This document shows positions 48,901-60,599 of a stretch of DNA of 64,000 bases, piece by piece. The stretch covers positions 9,895 to 73,894 of the forward strand of contig OENT01000706.1 in NCBI GenBank assembly GCA_900239685.1. The letters run 5' to 3'. A program made the position numbers and the translations under genes. This DNA is from Rotaria macrura (Eukaryota > Rotifera > Eurotatoria > Philodinida > Philodinidae). Below the pieces are notes generated by a model, which saw only the letters and a program-made list of their open reading frames with translations, had not been told where the DNA came from and searched no databases. Positions within the stretch are counted from its first letter, which is position 1, and every line of letters begins with the position of its first letter.

Positions 48901-50703
48901 AGAAATTCATTAGTATCAATAGGATCATTGTCGGATATGAGATTTATTAATTCATCGAGAGAGTCGAGAATGCTATAATAGAAAAAAAATCAAATAGGAT
49001 GAAAAGTGAAGAGCATAATTGTTTTACTCCTACTGTGTCCACGTTCCAAAACTAGTATGTTCACTTGCATTTTGATCAGGGTTACATGAATTTCGGTCTC
49101 AAAAAAATTTTTTTTATCATACAATTGAGCGATTCTCATCCTCATCTTCATTTTATGTTGGGCCGAAAGTCCGGGCTCCCATTGATGACAATATGATAAA
49201 TTTGATGATAATTCGTTCACATTTGAATCATCATCATTTGAAACACTTTCGTCCAAGGGGGGAACGGCGGATTGTTGGGATTGCCAATCCCAAAAATCCC
49301 AAAAGCCAACAGCTATGTCCTCTTGTAAATGAAGGAATTTTGAGCTGAAATTGTTATCATATGTAGACCTCGTGGTTCTTAAAATATCCTAAACGTTTCA
49401 ATGTAAACGAATGTTTCCTTCTTAAGATAATCAACTTTAAAGAAAAAAAGATTTTCTGACCGTGCTGTGAAATAAGAGTATTCCTTGCAATCGCACTATG
49501 TTCAGGAGAAAAAATCTGCGTATGCTGAAACTTTTAGAATATTCTAAGAACCACAAGACCTACATATGATAAAAATTTCAGCTCGAAATTCCTTCATTTT
49601 CACGAGGAGATTGCTAGGAAATTTATGGATTGTCAAAATCCGAAAATACAAATGAAATCCAAATAAAATCCAAAAAAAGTGCGAAAATCCGAAATCCGCC
49701 GTTTCTCCCTGCTTTCGTCACTCTGAATATTTATTTTCATATGTTTACTTCTTAGATTTCCTTCTTTGTTCTTTTCCGCTATTGGTTCATTCTCACCCGT
49801 AATCTCGACATTTAATAAAACTGTCTCGATATCAAATGAATTATCATTTGATTTCTAAAATGTTAATATGAGCCAATAAATGAGATAATAAAACAAAACA
49901 ATAGTTAAATAACACACTTCACGATACGCTCCCATTTCGTTGTCTAATGATTGTTCTTTTACGTAACGACGAATTTTATAACGAAGGGTTTTCAAATACT
50001 TTTTATTCAATGCTTTATATATTCTCCCAACACTAATTAATTAGAGAGAAACGCGTAGAATTTATTTTCTAGTTTAAATAATTCTTACTTCATCAACGAA
50101 ATTTTCGAGTTGCACCAATAATTTTCTATAAAATCGTGACATCACAATGCAACAATATGATGAGTATGAAAATCATTCAAGTATTAGTTTTCGTTACTTT
50201 GGTCTCTTTGGACGACTCGATAGGCTCTATCATAAACTTGGATTAAGTTTTCGAAGTCTATTAAAACAATTATTATGAGATTAGAAATATGAAGCCAAGA
50301 AATATAGTTACATTCATACATACGATTAAAATCAATTGTATACACATAGCATATTTGATGTTTTTTATATTTTCTTGTATTTCTTCGTATCTACAAAATA
50401 AAATTAATTTGTTCAAAATTTATGCCCGTCATACTTTTTAAGTATAGTTACCGTTTATCTTTTTCACTTCGAATAGTACGTTTAACATCTTTATTTTCAT
50501 TACTACTAGTAGTATTGACAAAGGGTTTGTTAACATTAAAAGTTAAATTGAAATCAATAGAGAAAGTAATTTGCTTTCCAAAAAGAGATTGAAAAGAATA
50601 CAACATATGGTTTTCCTGTTCGAATTTTTGTTTGTCGTTCAGCATCATTGCTTTCTTCAGTTGAGGAAGAACTTTCGCGTGCAAAAAAACGATTCTTTGA
50701 CAT
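45905..50703 (-). pseudogene. EIF3C: Frame-broken copy of eIF3 subunit c gene
   Basis: The exon remains follow eIF3c order on the minus strand: start MSKNRFFARESSSSTEESND at 50703, ENKDVKRTIRSEKDKR to about 50452, then 50390-50334, 50257-50100 (ending in the RFYRKLLVQLENFVDE block), about 50030-49925, 49854-49034, 48972-48897, 48527-47616 (VERLKDEF, LMDRLCKYIY, QILYNRIMVQLGLCAFR, LHVHINLQLIECVYL), 46321-46114 (PCI part, SYLFTNAMIYNSMSISNLAN) and 46057-45905. Breaks are a frame change near 50600, an in-frame stop near 50190, a 1-nt shift near 50025, a shift in an A8T7 tract near 49100, and a shift near 46155. A 458-bp MITE splits the 49854-49034 exon, and the lysine/acidic stretch before the conserved middle is much shorter than normal. 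eIF3c is an essential core subunit for ribosome recruitment, so an intact copy must exist elsewhere. The 306-codon piece at 47595-48515 stays open but is diverged. Sequencing errors could explain one shift, not all. Confidence 0.8.
49254..49711 (-). mobile_element. 458-bp hAT-like MITE, copy 2, inside an eIF3c exon
   Basis: It starts CAAGGGGGGAACGGCGGATT and ends AATCCGCCGTTTCTCCCTG, with the same palindromic body as the element at 36614 but in opposite orientation (its centre reads ..CCTTGCAATCGCACTATG..). The flanks 49246-49253 and 49712-49719 are both CTTTCGTC, a perfect 8-bp target duplication. Removing the element and one duplicate rejoins the surrounding reading frame exactly (..NIQSDE | SVSNDDDSN..). 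A perfect duplication implies a fairly recent insertion. Confidence 0.85.
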
Positions 50704-51300
50704 GAGTTTTGAAATTTAAATGAAAAAGCATCCTAACCCTTATTTTAGTGTTTCGATAGAAGAAGAATGTAATGTTAAAATTCTACGGTACATCATGAAG
50801 ATGAGTCAGAACACTGGTATTATGAAATTCTATTGCAACATCTTCATCATTTTTGATTCCTCAATTTGTCAGAGTAGAGTAAAAAAGGAAATTATCGTCT
50901 GAAAAAGTCAGTTGATTGAATTCTATTTCAATCAGCAGTGATAGATGTCATGAGAAGCGATGTAGGTGATACACATTGCCCGATTAAAAAATAGCAGATA
51001 ATATTTGGAGACATGCACAGAAAAACAAGTTTTGTCGATTGACATAAATTTAGATTAAACTTTCCGGAATGAAAGAAGCATGATCGTAAAGTATGACACA
51101 TCACGAACCTCGATAAATCATTCCGACAATCAGATCTTACAGTAATACGATCAGATTGTATGGGAATTTTTTTTAACATCGACGGCATTTTGTTGGAAGC
51201 CAGCTGAATCTGTAGCAGGCTCCAACCAACCACTGCTATTGACATTCTATTATGATCATTTATCAAAGCATTAAATAGGATTCAACTGTACCGAATCTGA
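50704..51300. other. Upstream flank of the eIF3c remnant
   Basis: No gene is supported. The former eIF3c promoter would lie here. Short open frames on both strands lack motifs. Confidence 0.35.
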
Positions 51301-51611
51301 CAGCTGCTCTGCCCAGGTCGAAAACTCTGACACAAGATCTTATGAACAACATACAAGATCTTGGAATATGGGTGAAATCTGACAAGAATCTGACAAAAAA
51401 TCATCGTCTCTGAGATCTTGCATCAGATCTCACAGTCAGATTCTGGAAAGATCTTATAAATGTGTATGATCTTTCAAGAATCTGAATGTCGGATCTGATG
51501 CAAGATCTCAGAGACTACGATTTTCATACGATTTTTCGTCTGATCTTACAAGATCAGATGCAGAATCTTATCAGATCTTAACATTTGATTGTTTGCCCTG
51601 GGTGCGAGCTG
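51301..51611. mobile_element. ~311-bp foldback MITE with AGATCT repeats
   Basis: Ends CAGCTGCTCTGCCCAGG and CCCTGGGTGCGAGCTG are imperfect inverted repeats. Inside, CTCTGAGATCTTGCATCAGA at about 51408 returns inverted at about 51500 as TCTGATGCAAGATCTCAGAG. Words TCTGACA and AGATCTTA recur many times. The flanking 8-mers GAATCTGA and CAATCTCA match at 6 of 8 positions. Non-coding. Confidence 0.5.
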
Positions 51612-53458
51612 CAATCTCATAGGAATTTATCGATTGATCAGAACCGATCGGATCCTATTGGTTTTGATATCGGATTCATTTACTTGATATAGACATTTTG
51701 CCTCAATCATAACCCATTGCAAACCGCATACTAAAAACTTGAATAATATTCGAACTACAATTTGGCTTACAAATAGATTGATTAATGAGTAAAATATTGC
51801 GAAACTTTCAGCTCGATAATAATTTCCCTCCCTGAGATATTTAAATCCTTAAAGAATGTTCGAATCTTAAGGAAAAAACAAGAATTCTCTGTTTCTTGAA
51901 ATTTTAATATCTCTCACTATGTGAAGCTATGGTCAAGTTGAAACGTTTTGGATAATATGCGTATCGGTCGATTTATTAGTAGGTAACGACTCAGTTTGAA
52001 ATTCTATCATCGGATTTTCCGATATGTAGCTTTCTATGTGCAATAGTTGCATCGAAATATCTATATTCCTGAAAAAAAAACCTAAGGGAATTTCGGATAT
52101 CGATATTCAAAACAACCATTACCCGCAACTCAGTGATTCTTTACCGAAGGTGATCGAACAATTCAAAAAATGTCCTCATCAGTTATAATTTTTTCCCTAT
52201 TGTGTATTCATCCTATTAAATCTTTTTTTGCAACGTATCATCAACAAATACTGTTTACTTTTTCGGTAGTTTCAGTGTTGTAATTATTTTTTTATGGCAA
52301 TGCAGAATATGACTGAAATATTTAACATACGAAAATGTTCATTCATGCTTGCCAATTGTAAGTTACCGAAACATAAATTAATGTCTTCGATCGTTTTTCT
52401 TCGTCTCAATAATCGATCTGGATTATTGAAAGCGATTGTGCCTGGAGATACTTTTACGAGATGAAAAGTTCATCATTACATGATATTTGCCGACTGTCAG
52501 CCCTTGCTGAGTGTTCATAAGTTTTTACAACTAATTCCCATTAACTTGCCAGTGCCTATGAAAATCATTCTGATTAAACAGTATCATCACATAACTGTCC
52601 AAACGTACAGAAATCATCCTTGTATTATGCTAAAATAAAGATGAAAATTATGCCAAGTGTTTTCTATGAATAGCTTTTCTTTAATAAAAATTTGACACGG
52701 AATTAAAGGTATTTCATTCACTGTAATCTATTAATGTCAATGAAATAAATATTGCCAGAAAAAGTTAACTTTAAACTATTAGATCAATTCAGTCATAACA
52801 TATGTTTTGATTACAAATCGCTGAAAACTATTTATTCTTCCAGAAATATATCACTGCAACTACTCTTGGAGTATCACTGCGTATTCTATATGAGTTTGTC
52901 GAGAATCGAACGATGAATAATTTTTCTATAGATTTGTGTCGATAATTATTGAAAATCGATAGACGATAGAAATGTCTTATCATTTATGGTGAGCTTATCA
53001 AAATCTAAGAGAAACCTATGAAACTTACATAGGTTAACGAAAAATAAAGTTTGTCTCGTTTTACTTTTAGTTCCTTTATTACTGACAGCCCTCTCCTTCG
53101 TTCAATCTTTATCGTCCCTTAACAGATCTTTCTCACTTAAGTCCCTTCAGTCCCGTAAGTGCGTATCCGCACTAATAGGATTAAAGGGACTAAAGGATAA
53201 CTTCAAGGGAATAAAAATAAAACGTGATAAACTATTATTTTTGTGGACCCTTCTCAAATAATAAAATAGCAGAGTTATATATACATCTCTCGAGGTTGCT
53301 AAATTTCTCAAAATGAATTTGTCATATAAATCTACGTTGCTTCTTACTAATATTTTTATTAAACGGACAAATATATTTAATGAGCCATAGACGTCTATCG
53401 ATATTTGTCTTTCATTCGGAATTTTCGTTCAAAAGAATGTGCGAAAATTAAAACAATA
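51612..53458. other. Intergenic, no gene seen
   Basis: AT-rich spacer. A short segment near 53080-53220 repeats AGGGACT/AGTCCC-type words on both strands and may be another small palindromic repeat, but its ends are unclear. Confidence 0.35.
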
Positions 53459-53608
53459 TCAAGAGACATAATGATAGTATTCAATAACAGGTTCGTCGAA
53501 AGATGTATCATCTATTTCTATGTTGGCATTGGCATAACTCGAACTTGACAGTTCATCATGTTTTTTTTTAATATAAAATCCCTTGTTATCTGATGTTTCA
53601 CAATCCAT
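53459..53608 (-). CDS. Possible 49-codon ORF, unknown
   Basis: ATG at 53608 to TGA at 53459. The translation is acidic and Ser/Tyr-rich (..DELSSSSYANANIEIDDTSF..), more balanced than chance frames in this AT-rich DNA, and could be a lone terminal exon, for example a cytoplasmic tail. There is no recognised motif and no splice partner, so it may be chance. Confidence 0.18.
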   Translation of the reverse strand: MDCETSDNKGFYIKKKHDELSSSSYANANIEIDDTSFDEPVIEYYHYVS

Positions 53609-55247
53609 CGTAATATTTATCAATAAAGAATTATGAGTTTATCAAGTGTCACATAAAATGAGGACTAGAATTTAGTCTTAGTAGTAAGCTTCATTCTATT
53701 TTTCGGCATCAAAAAATGAAAAATATATTTTTCGAATTATGTAAGGATATGTTCAGAAGCGAATACGGCGGAAGAACAGCCCCATTACTGTTAGGTTTGA
53801 AGAGAAAGAGTCAACAACTTAATCTGTGTCCTGGTGAGGAAAAAACAGCTCTTTTTCTTTTTGCTCTGTTCTCGTTCTTTCTACTTTACTTGCCGCCATG
53901 GGAGCTTGGCAACCAGCATATATACTTTACTCTTTTCGACATTTAACATCATATTTGCATAGTTTTTTTTCTTTTCTCTTGTTGGTTTTAAGCTCTAGCA
54001 CATAACGAATTGTGTTTTTTGCTTGATAACTGACAGACATTCACAGTAGCTGCTGACTTTTTCATATTCTACCGTAGAATTGAAGTCTATCGTGTAAGAT
54101 CATTGAAAAAATAAGAGAACCAGAGCGTCATTCAACGATATGCATCGGATAGAATATAGGCTGACTGCATGAATCTGAAAGATATTAGAACACATTCTAA
54201 AATAAATAGGTATGCTCCAGAACCTTTTAAAATTCTGCAGATGTTACGAAAAACCTTAAATGGTTCTTCCCATGGATACACGGGTGAAACTTTTACTACT
54301 AAGTCATTTTAAGATCCGTGGGACTAAAAAAGGTTAGGTATTAAAATACGAAACCATCCAAACTTGAGACGAAATCTGTATGCTTTTATGTGAAAACTTT
54401 AGGCGTTTTTCTCGAACTGGAGTAGTTCTGTCTTTTTGATGCCGAATTTAGTTTCGCTCCATAGGTCTTACAATGTTCTCGTAGCCAAGGTTGCACCCAT
54501 GTAACTGCGGAAAGAATCATTTAGATTCTGTAGTTCCAGAAAAAGTTAAAAAGGTTTGATAGTATACCTACTTTTTTTAAGAGATCATGACTCTGTGTGA
54601 CATCTGGTATTTCAAATTCTTCAGCTCTCATAGAGGAAATCATAATGAATTCCAGTCGCGTTCAGCTATGAAGATTCAGCTAACAAGGCATAGACAGTAT
54701 GAGTCTGAATCAGCAGATGCCGTATAAGGAAACGATTAGTGGTTAATTATTGTTTTCCACATTTCTTATATCCTCTGGCTGATGCCGAATTTTGAAAAAC
54801 CGAATTCCGATGTACACGCTGATGACGTTGGCATGATCTTGATAAGTTCTTTTTAGCTGAAAATGAAATTTAAGTACTGAGATAGGTGAGTGATTTGAAT
54901 CGTGCATTTCAACAGAGAAGAATGAAGAAGAAGTTACCATGGGAACTAGCCTATTTGAAAGCAACAACTCATCTCTGTCTGCAGTTAGTGTAGTAAGTCA
55001 ACTTTAAGAGAAAATAAAACACGCCTCTATCGTCGAGACATCATTCATGCTTTATTTTTTTCTATTGTTTATCGAACACATTTAATTCCACCTGAAAAAT
55101 TCTTCATAGGAAATATAATAGGCTGATACATTCATACTTATTTCAGATGGAAGCACTACAATGAAATTAAAATATTTATCGGCATTATATGAACTTTAAT
55201 CGACACAATCGATTTACGATCCTTGTTTTTTAGATCATTTCATAAAA
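53609..55247. other. Intergenic upstream of scramblase gene
   Basis: No gene is supported; open frames are short and contextless. An acceptor-like TTTTTTAG at 55226-55233, just before the scramblase ATG, means that an untranslated or Pro-rich coding exon could exist upstream here, but none was recognised. Confidence 0.35.
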
Positions 55248-58200
55248 ATGGCACGTGTGAGTACAGCATCTATGCCACAGAACATGTCATCATTCCCGTT
55301 AACTACGTTGAATAATTCAAATTTCGGAATCGACTATTTAAGAACAATTGATTGTTTAGTTGTTAAGCATATGTTTTCTCTCATGGAAGGTAAACTTTTA
55401 TGAGCATGACAATGTCGTTTTTATCACCTTTATGCATTCGTCTTGTTCTAAGCATTCACTGGCATTCCTATGCAGGCAAGATATGGAATTTTCAATCAGA
55501 ATGGGGAACAAGTGCTTTTTGCAAAAGAAGGTAAAATGCATTCGTTTTTGAATTGAGTGAACATCTGTTTTCATTTATTAAAGAGTCAACATGTTGTCAA
55601 CGTACATGGTGCACAAAGACACGAGCACTTGTTCTTCATATTGTCGATAGTAGCGATAAGGTTGGTAAAAAAATAACAAAAGATATTCAAAATGTAAACT
55701 TTTATGTTGCTCTATTAGGAACTGATTCAAGTACGTCGTGAATTTTCATGTTGCTCGGGATGTTGCTGGTGTGGTAGTTGCCCGTCATGCATGCAAGAGG
55801 TTATTGTCGAAGCGCCACCAGGCAATATCGTTGGAATAATTAAACAAGAGTATTGATATATTGAGTGACTTACGTAGCGTTAGCGATAGTGTGTTGAATT
55901 TTCGTTTATTTTGTTTTGATCGCTAACTCGGCAGTCGAAAGTTTTACAGGGTTAGACGAAGTTTGAAATAGAACAGATGTTACTTTTGAAGATTTATTCG
56001 AGTTCAAAATAATAATTTCCTCGGAAGTCTATTATGACAAGGCGGGCAAACAATTTTTCTCTGGATTCCTAGCGAAATTGTTTTAGCCATGACAACAAAA
56101 GATCGTTGATTAAATGTTCCTATAAGCTTGGAGTGGTCTTGAAATGTTTAGGAGATATTCTTCTTCGATATAAAACATTGCTCAAGCTTTCCGGTCCATG
56201 AAAAAAGGTTGCTCTCTATGACAATGATCAAAATGATGATAAATACATGCAAATAATAGCTCGTGATATGATATTTCATTTTTCAATTCAATCACATTGT
56301 CGAGAATTATCGAATGGGTTTCATCTTAATCAATAGTTTTTTTTATTGTTGGAAAAAACGCGTCAATAATCAGTATAGTACAGCGTTATTTGTCTAGTTT
56401 AGCTTTCTCTTTTCTGTGGTATTTACTAGCGCAGTCGTACAATTAGTGTGCCATGCTTCGTAGGCTTTGTTCTTGCCTCCACTGTAAAAGTTAAGCATTA
56501 TAAAACAACAAGGGTCTATGTACACTACTGTTTGCTGAAATGCCTTGTCAAACAAATAAAAATTAGATGGATTGAGTGAGGTTTGACAGAAGAATTCTCT
56601 TTACCAAATAAGTTATGCTCACTCTCCACTCACCTCTGTTTAACGAATATTTCTCTTATACGTGATGATACAGAACTGAAAATGTCATGTAACTGTGATC
56701 TTACCAACCCAAGATTAAATTTCTAGGGCGAGGGAAGGACATAAATCTCCACAATGTTCCCTTTCAAAGCTAGGGTCAAAACAAAATAGATGGAATTGGA
56801 ACACCATGATAGCGCTACGTAAAGAAACCATTTAATGTCTAGAATTTTCCTTGTTCTAGAGGTAGCAGTTGGAGAATGAACTATGTGATTAAGGATGATC
56901 GTGAACAACCTATGTTAAACATTATTGGTCCATGTTGTATCTGTGATGGAGCTTATTCATGCTGTTGTGAAAATAAATTTACTGTATGGAACATTTCATT
57001 CCTGATCTAAAAATCAATTTTCATTTTAATTCATAGTTGTTTGGAAGTGATCGAACAACCGAAATTGGAGCTATTTATAAGAAATATTCTGGCTTTTTAA
57101 AAGAAGCGTTTACTAGTTCGGATACTTTTTCAATGCATGGTAAGTAATATGCTGTATTTAAGGGACCCTCAGGACTCGTTATTCGTCAGCCGATTTGGCT
57201 AAAATTTTCAAGGAAAATGTGTTTTGGGTTAATTTGATTTCTTGCAAATTTTCCATTTATAAGCGTTTTGTTTTAACTAGTTTTTGAGAAAATTAGTACT
57301 CAAAATTGGGGTCTTCGTAAAGTAACGATTTCTCGGACTGCCGTAGCGATAGAGAGCTAGCGTTTCTTTTAAATAAAAGAGAAGAACTATGTCTAAAAAT
57401 GTATACAGCGTTTTTTATCGATATACAAATTTGTTCGGATTTCCGAGACATTTTCCCACAATATCTCGGGATTAACCGCTTTTTGACATCGGTATTATCC
57501 AGTTATCTCGATAAGGAAATTGAATTTTGGAAAAAAACGCTAAATGCATTTTTAGACAGAGTTCTCTTCTTTTATTTAGAAAAAATCGTTCGCTACCTCT
57601 TGTGCAGTCCGAGATATCGGTACTGAGAGCTCCAAAAAGTGATTTTGAGAAAACGAATAAAGAAGTTTGTGAGATGTTTAAATGGGTTTGAATGTTACCA
57701 AAATAGTCAGTGTTATATTGTATTTGAAATCAGCGTAAAATTCTCTTTCTAACTTGCATAATTAAATAAAAATATGAAACCATTTTTAATCTCGCTATGT
57801 CTGTCGTGACCCCTATAATGCAGTTTCGTCATGTATACAGGACTCTAAGCAGAAACACTACGTTGATAGCAGAGATGGTGGTGAGAATCATTCTAAAAAT
57901 TGGCGAGCGTCTTTCAAGCATGTTGGTCTCTCTAAAGTTTAATTTAGACACAAGTTAGACAAACCAAGCGTCTAAGTTTCTAGATACTTGGTTGCAAAAG
58001 ATAAGGAAGTGTCCTGTGTTGGACATTTGAACACATACACAGTGAAACGTCTTATTCTTGAACTTAGTTGTCACTATTTTATTTTATTTCTCACTTCTAC
58101 CTAATCACTTGTGTGAATAAAGTTTATCGAATTCTTAAATTAAGACAAGTCGTCAAGTATAAGGTTTTTCCGGCATCACAATAGTTTTTATTCTATTCTC

Positions 58201-60010
58201 TTTGCATTAAGCTAATTTGTTGACCTATGTCATATTCGAAAATTATAAGACTTCTTTTCTAATTCATAATTTTTGGCTAAAGTGATACTGTTTTTATTTT
58301 TTTATGTCTAGATTATATTATGGTAATAAATTTCTACGCCGTTGTGAACTTCCCTGGTCAAAAACGACGGCACCGTAAACGCCCTTGAACGATATAAAAC
58401 GGCACTAAAGCGTCGCAAACCTGCCCAAAACATCGCCATAATCCGTCATACCAGAAAAGCGAGGCAAATAGTGTGAAAAACGGTAGTCGTTTTCTAGCGG
58501 AAAAAAACGATCTGCAAAACGGCATGACGGATTACGGCGAAAATCGATGGAAATAAATGCCGTAATAGGCCGGTTTATAGCCGTTTGCGACGGTTGGAAT
58601 GATCCCCCAGCGCTAAAGTTTCAAAATTTGTCGACGTTCTAGCTGATTTACCAGCTAATTATAGTGAACACAAATATATTTCATTATAAACAAAACGTAT
58701 TCACAAAATATTTTGAATAAATAAATAATTAATTTGTCTTCTTTAAATCTTTTATTTTGTTTAAATTTATCTTCATGTGTTTTGCAAGTAATTGAAAGTA
58801 GAAACAAGAAATTCTTGTAAAATATGTAAAGTCGAGTTTCAAAAAAAAACATTTAAAGAGAAATGAAATACTTATTTATTCAAAATTTGTTCTAAATTTG
58901 TATTATTTATATTGACATACATTCATTTTCACATTAAGTAGCTCGAAAATCGGCTATAAAGTCTTAGAAAGACGGACGTAAGAGCATTCCTTTCATCTGT
59001 GAAAAACATCCAATAGAACATGAGTAGGACACACTCGTGTCTAAAATTGGTCATACATTGACACTTGAAGCGTCTAAACGAAAGATATTTAAGCCAATAT
59101 AAATCAAGTCCAAGTGTCTCGTATAAACAATTGAACTGTCTTGTATATACACTTTATTCATATTGACGTTTTAGATTGAACTCGGCATTATCCCTACTAG
59201 AGTAATTTCAATTTGGTCAACTTTCGTCAAAAAATGAGTTTAGATCAAAGTGTTGTAATAATCATGTTTTTAAGTGCTGACAAAGGATCATCATCAACAC
59301 CAAGAAAGAACTAATCGCTAAACAGTGTAGTGCTGTTTTTTCTCTTCTCATCTCAGAAAGTATCATTAAACTGGGCTCAGTGAATGTGCAATCAAAAATA
59401 ACCTATGTACGTTTGAAGTTATCAAAATTGAATGTACATTTGGGTTGAAAATCGCTCAAAACCTCTTTTTTTATTGAAAACAGTTCCAAACGTCTGACTC
59501 GAAAAGGCAGCCATATTGCTCTAATTAATAAAAAATTACAGAAAGTATATGCGCTTCTCATAAGCAACTGTTTACAAGCGTGCTGGCCACTTCCCCACCC
59601 CAGTAACTAAGCGAAATTGTTGAAAAACTCTTATATTTCTAATACAACTTCCAGAAAATTGCTATATTCACCGGCAAAAACCTTGAAAAGTGTAGCGAAT
59701 CCCAAGCAATCTGAAAGAGGGCACTTTGGGCTTTCAAAATATGTGTTTATGTGAAAATCGACTTTCCTGAAAAAAGTCGCTTTTCTGACGGGGAAAAATC
59801 CTTTAAATGATTGAGACATTCTTCTTCATACCAATTTATTTCTATATGTTTTAGTTCCAATCGATATGGATGTTAGAGCAAAGATACTTGTGCTTGGTGC
59901 CTTATTTTTGATTGTAACAGCACTTCTTTCTAGTGAAACCTTTTATACTTGATTTTTCTTTATTTTAGGATTTCATGAATTTTTCATTAACACCTGGACA
60001 ACAAAGCTAA
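55248..60010 (+). CDS. PLSCR: Phospholipid scramblase
   Basis: Exons 55248-55389, 55453-55530, 55584-55660, 55719-55855, 56869-56983, 57037-57139, 59855-59913 and 59969-60010 sum to 753 nt, 250 residues. Family marks in order are FGIDYLRTIDCLVV, FTGIPMQARYGIFNQNGEQV, CCQRTWCTKTRALVLHIVD, a Cys-rich loop (CCSGCCWCGSCPSC), EAPPGNIVGIIKQ, IIGPCCICDG, YKKYSGFLKEAFTSSDTF and the terminal membrane helix AKILVLGALFLI-DF. The protein should sit at the plasma membrane and move phospholipids between leaflets in a calcium-dependent way. The beta-barrel and final helix are complete; the Pro-rich N-terminal tail of vertebrate forms is missing or lies in an unseen exon. The join after KQEY is odd: the frame needs splicing at 55855, where the sequence is TG-ATATAT with no GT donor, and unspliced reading meets TGA at 55854. 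Hence the gene could be newly damaged. Intron 6 is 2.7 kb and repeat-filled. Confidence 0.75.
57280..57670. repeat. Palindromic repeat in scramblase intron 6
   Basis: Arms at about 57317-57402 and 57548-57628 are inverted copies at roughly 80 % by eye; for instance TCTCGGACTGCC and TATGTCTAAAAATG on the left return as GCAGTCCGAGA and CATTTTTAGACAGA on the right. No terminal structure or target duplication could be set, so it is listed as a repeat. The open frame at 57399-57626 falls across it and is not credible. Confidence 0.5.
58352..58610. mobile_element. ~259-bp GC-rich palindromic MITE in scramblase intron 6
   Basis: Starts CCCTGGTCAAAAACGACGG and ends CGACGGTTGGAATGATCCCC plus CAG, with inner inverted words CGCCATAATCCGTCAT (about 58432) and ATGACGGATTACGGCG (about 58523). 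Rich in CGNNAACGG words and clearly GC-richer than its flanks. No coding frame and no clear target duplication. Confidence 0.5.
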
Positions 60011-60599
60011 ATCTCATTCATTTTTGGACAATATTGAACATGAAATCTATCGACCAGAACTGCTTCTTATTGAGATTTAATATATATGTGTAATTGTTGA
60101 TTGATCATTAATCTAGCTTTGAAAATAATCACTTCTAGGTACAAAAAAATTTGCAAAAATAAGATAGTATGAAGAAGAATCAAGATTGAAAAATGTATTG
60201 CAGTTTATTATGGCAGCTTGAGCGTAAATGTTTAGTTTTTCTCTCAAGACCATACATTGGTCACAAAATTCTACTCCTAGTTGGTATAGATGCACAAAGA
60301 AGATTTTATTTATACCTTAATCGTTGAATTGTTTTCTAAAATCTGATAAAATTTTATCTTCAATCAATAAGATGATACGATACAATAAATATCTTCAGTG
60401 CAAATATTTTGATCTATCTAATGTTTCATGAAGCTAAACAACTCGATTTTTATAGATGGTTGGTCGATTTTCTTTCATAAATAGTGAGTAAACTGTCCAA
60501 TCTCAAGAAAAATGAACTTCTATGATCAGTAAGTAAGTAATAAGCCAGAATTCAGAGCGACCACACTGAAAAAAAACGGTGCGCTACCGAATCCAAAAG

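Noticed and set aside
57399..57626. 75-codon frame
   Set aside because: It crosses the palindromic repeat in the scramblase intron.
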